DNA of 7,411 bases from assembly GCA_029264655.1 (NCBI GenBank), contig JARHZY010000014.1:1-7411 (forward strand). The letters are read 5' to 3'. Shown here in pieces: positions 6,954 through 7,411 of the stretch. Made by a program: the position numbers and the translations under genes. Every line of letters begins with the position of its first letter. Position 1 is the stretch's first letter. Source of the stretch: Helicobacter sp. Lineage in GTDB: Bacteria > Campylobacterota > Campylobacteria > Campylobacterales > Helicobacteraceae. The notes beneath the pieces were generated by a model. It saw only the letters and a list, made by a program, of their open reading frames with translations. It did not search any database and was not told the DNA's origin.

Positions 6954-6977
6954 AAAGCTTTACTAGCAATAAGCTTT
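6954..6977. repeat. Inverted repeat upstream of the hemC promoter
   Basis: AAAGCTT (6954-6960) and AAGCTTT (6971-6977) are perfect 7-bp inverted arms around a 10-nt spacer, centred about 60 nt upstream of the hemC -10. It is not followed by a T run on either strand, so a terminator is unlikely. It could be a regulator site or chance in A/T-rich DNA. Confidence 0.4.
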
Positions 6978-7370
6978 ATAGATTAAGATTGTATTCTCAT
7001 TTTACATTAATTAAGTATAGATAGAATATATAAATGATTTTTTAATGATTTTAATAATAAAGCTAGATGGCAAGTTTCCACACCCCATACAACATAAAAA
7101 CCAAACAATAAACAATTCTTTAATACTATTACCAATGCATATAAATATAAATAGATTAAAAAATAAACACATAGACAACAAAAATATATGAAATAAATAT
7201 GAATAAATATATAAACATCAATAATGTAACTTAATCTATTAACACAAAATAACATAAAAAATATATGGCAAAATACAAATTATAATAGATATAAATATAA
7301 TAAAATGTATCAAAAGAAATATAAGCATAAAAAATATAAAAAACATAAATTACATTACAAAATATAAAAA

Positions 7371-7391
7371 AATGCTATAATTACTAGCATT
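7371..7391. repeat. Perfect inverted repeat overlapping a plus-strand -10
   Basis: AATGCTA (7371-7377) and TAGCATT (7385-7391) are perfect 7-bp arms around a 7-nt spacer. The left arm shares its bases with the extended -10 at 7373-7381, the usual layout for a repressor operator. As RNA it would be a weak stem, and no T run follows. Confidence 0.45.
7373..7381 (+). promoter_or_regulatory. Candidate plus-strand promoter, extended -10
   Basis: TGCTATAAT is a full TGn-TATAAT extended -10 on the plus strand, preceded by about 30 nt of A-rich DNA. Transcription would start near 7388 and leave the window to the right, away from hemC, so any gene it serves is outside. It overlaps the inverted repeat at 7371-7391. 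Confidence 0.45.
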
Positions 7392-7411
7392 ATATAACTT
7401 GAATAAACAAA

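Larger units (their letters stand above)
6880..7411. other. A/T-rich non-coding region upstream of hemC
   Basis: About 530 nt without a supportable gene. The part from 7141 to the end has only about 14% G+C by my count, with A far more common than T on the plus strand. A minus-strand reading frame at 7007-7255 (82 codons, hydrophobic, Ile/Tyr/Leu-rich) has no ribosome binding site and looks like a composition artefact. Notable contents are the hemC promoter, a 14-bp TTTTTTATAAAAAA palindrome at 6932-6945 that may act as an UP-like or bent tract, two inverted repeats, one G/C-richer island at 7062-7090, and a plus-strand promoter near the right edge. The region most likely separates two divergent transcription units. 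Confidence 0.7.

Noticed and set aside
6954..6977. Intrinsic terminator
   Set aside because: The stem is A/T-rich, with only two G-C pairs, and lacks a following T run on either strand.
6335..7024. Plus-strand 229-codon frame opposite hemC
   Set aside because: It lies antisense to hemC, whose motifs are complete. The protein is low in structure-like features and is explained as a shadow of the real gene.
7007..7255. Minus-strand 82-codon frame, hydrophobic, upstream of hemC
   Set aside because: No ribosome binding site before its ATG, residue content follows the A/T bias (Tyr, Ile, Leu), and no family features are seen.
6880..7411. Replication origin
   Set aside because: The A/T richness suggests an unwinding element, but only one poor DnaA-like word (GTTTCCACA) is present, with no cluster, and no dnaA or other origin-linked gene is next to it.

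Overview
The window looks like a core-genome segment of a low-GC Campylobacterota (epsilonproteobacterial) chromosome, most likely a Helicobacter species outside the H. pylori group. The evidence is the strong A/T bias, the protein sequences (short RecG wedge, CvpA, DUF1882) and the gene order lysS-glyA-DUF1882-SPOR protein. From memory, that order also occurs in Campylobacter jejuni and Helicobacter pylori. The species assignment is inference.

All seven genes lie on the minus strand and read right to left: hemC (5893-6879), a CvpA-family membrane protein (5257-5856), lysS (3726-5246), glyA (2479-3729), a DUF1882 protein (1817-2356), a bitopic SPOR-domain protein (765-1799 or 1835) and the 5' part of recG (1-745, cut by the window edge inside the Walker A motif). 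Spacing is tight. cvpA and lysS are 10 nt apart, lysS and glyA share an ATGA overlap, and the SPOR gene and recG are 19 nt apart. The two larger internal gaps (hemC/cvpA, 36 nt; glyA/DUF1882, 122 nt) each hold a TATAAT-like hexamer. The likely arrangement is one long transcript from a promoter just upstream of hemC, boosted by internal promoters.

The cargo is housekeeping: haem synthesis (HemC), lysyl-tRNA charging (LysS), one-carbon/glycine metabolism (GlyA), envelope or septum functions (CvpA, SPOR protein) and replication-fork repair (RecG). These do not form one pathway. The constant pairing of DUF1882 with the SPOR protein is the most open functional question. The DUF1882 sequence has a layout that recalls archaeo-eukaryotic primase (AEP) folds, offered here as a hypothesis.

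The right end (6880-7411) is about 530 nt of very A/T-rich DNA; I count roughly 14% G+C over 7141-7411. No gene there is convincing. It contains the hemC promoter, a 29-nt island of about 50% G+C, two short inverted repeats, and near the edge a plus-strand extended -10 (TGCTATAAT) that overlaps a 7-bp perfect inverted repeat. That last element probably drives a divergent gene beyond the window. I see no mobile element, CRISPR array, tRNA or rRNA. No clearly new system is visible.
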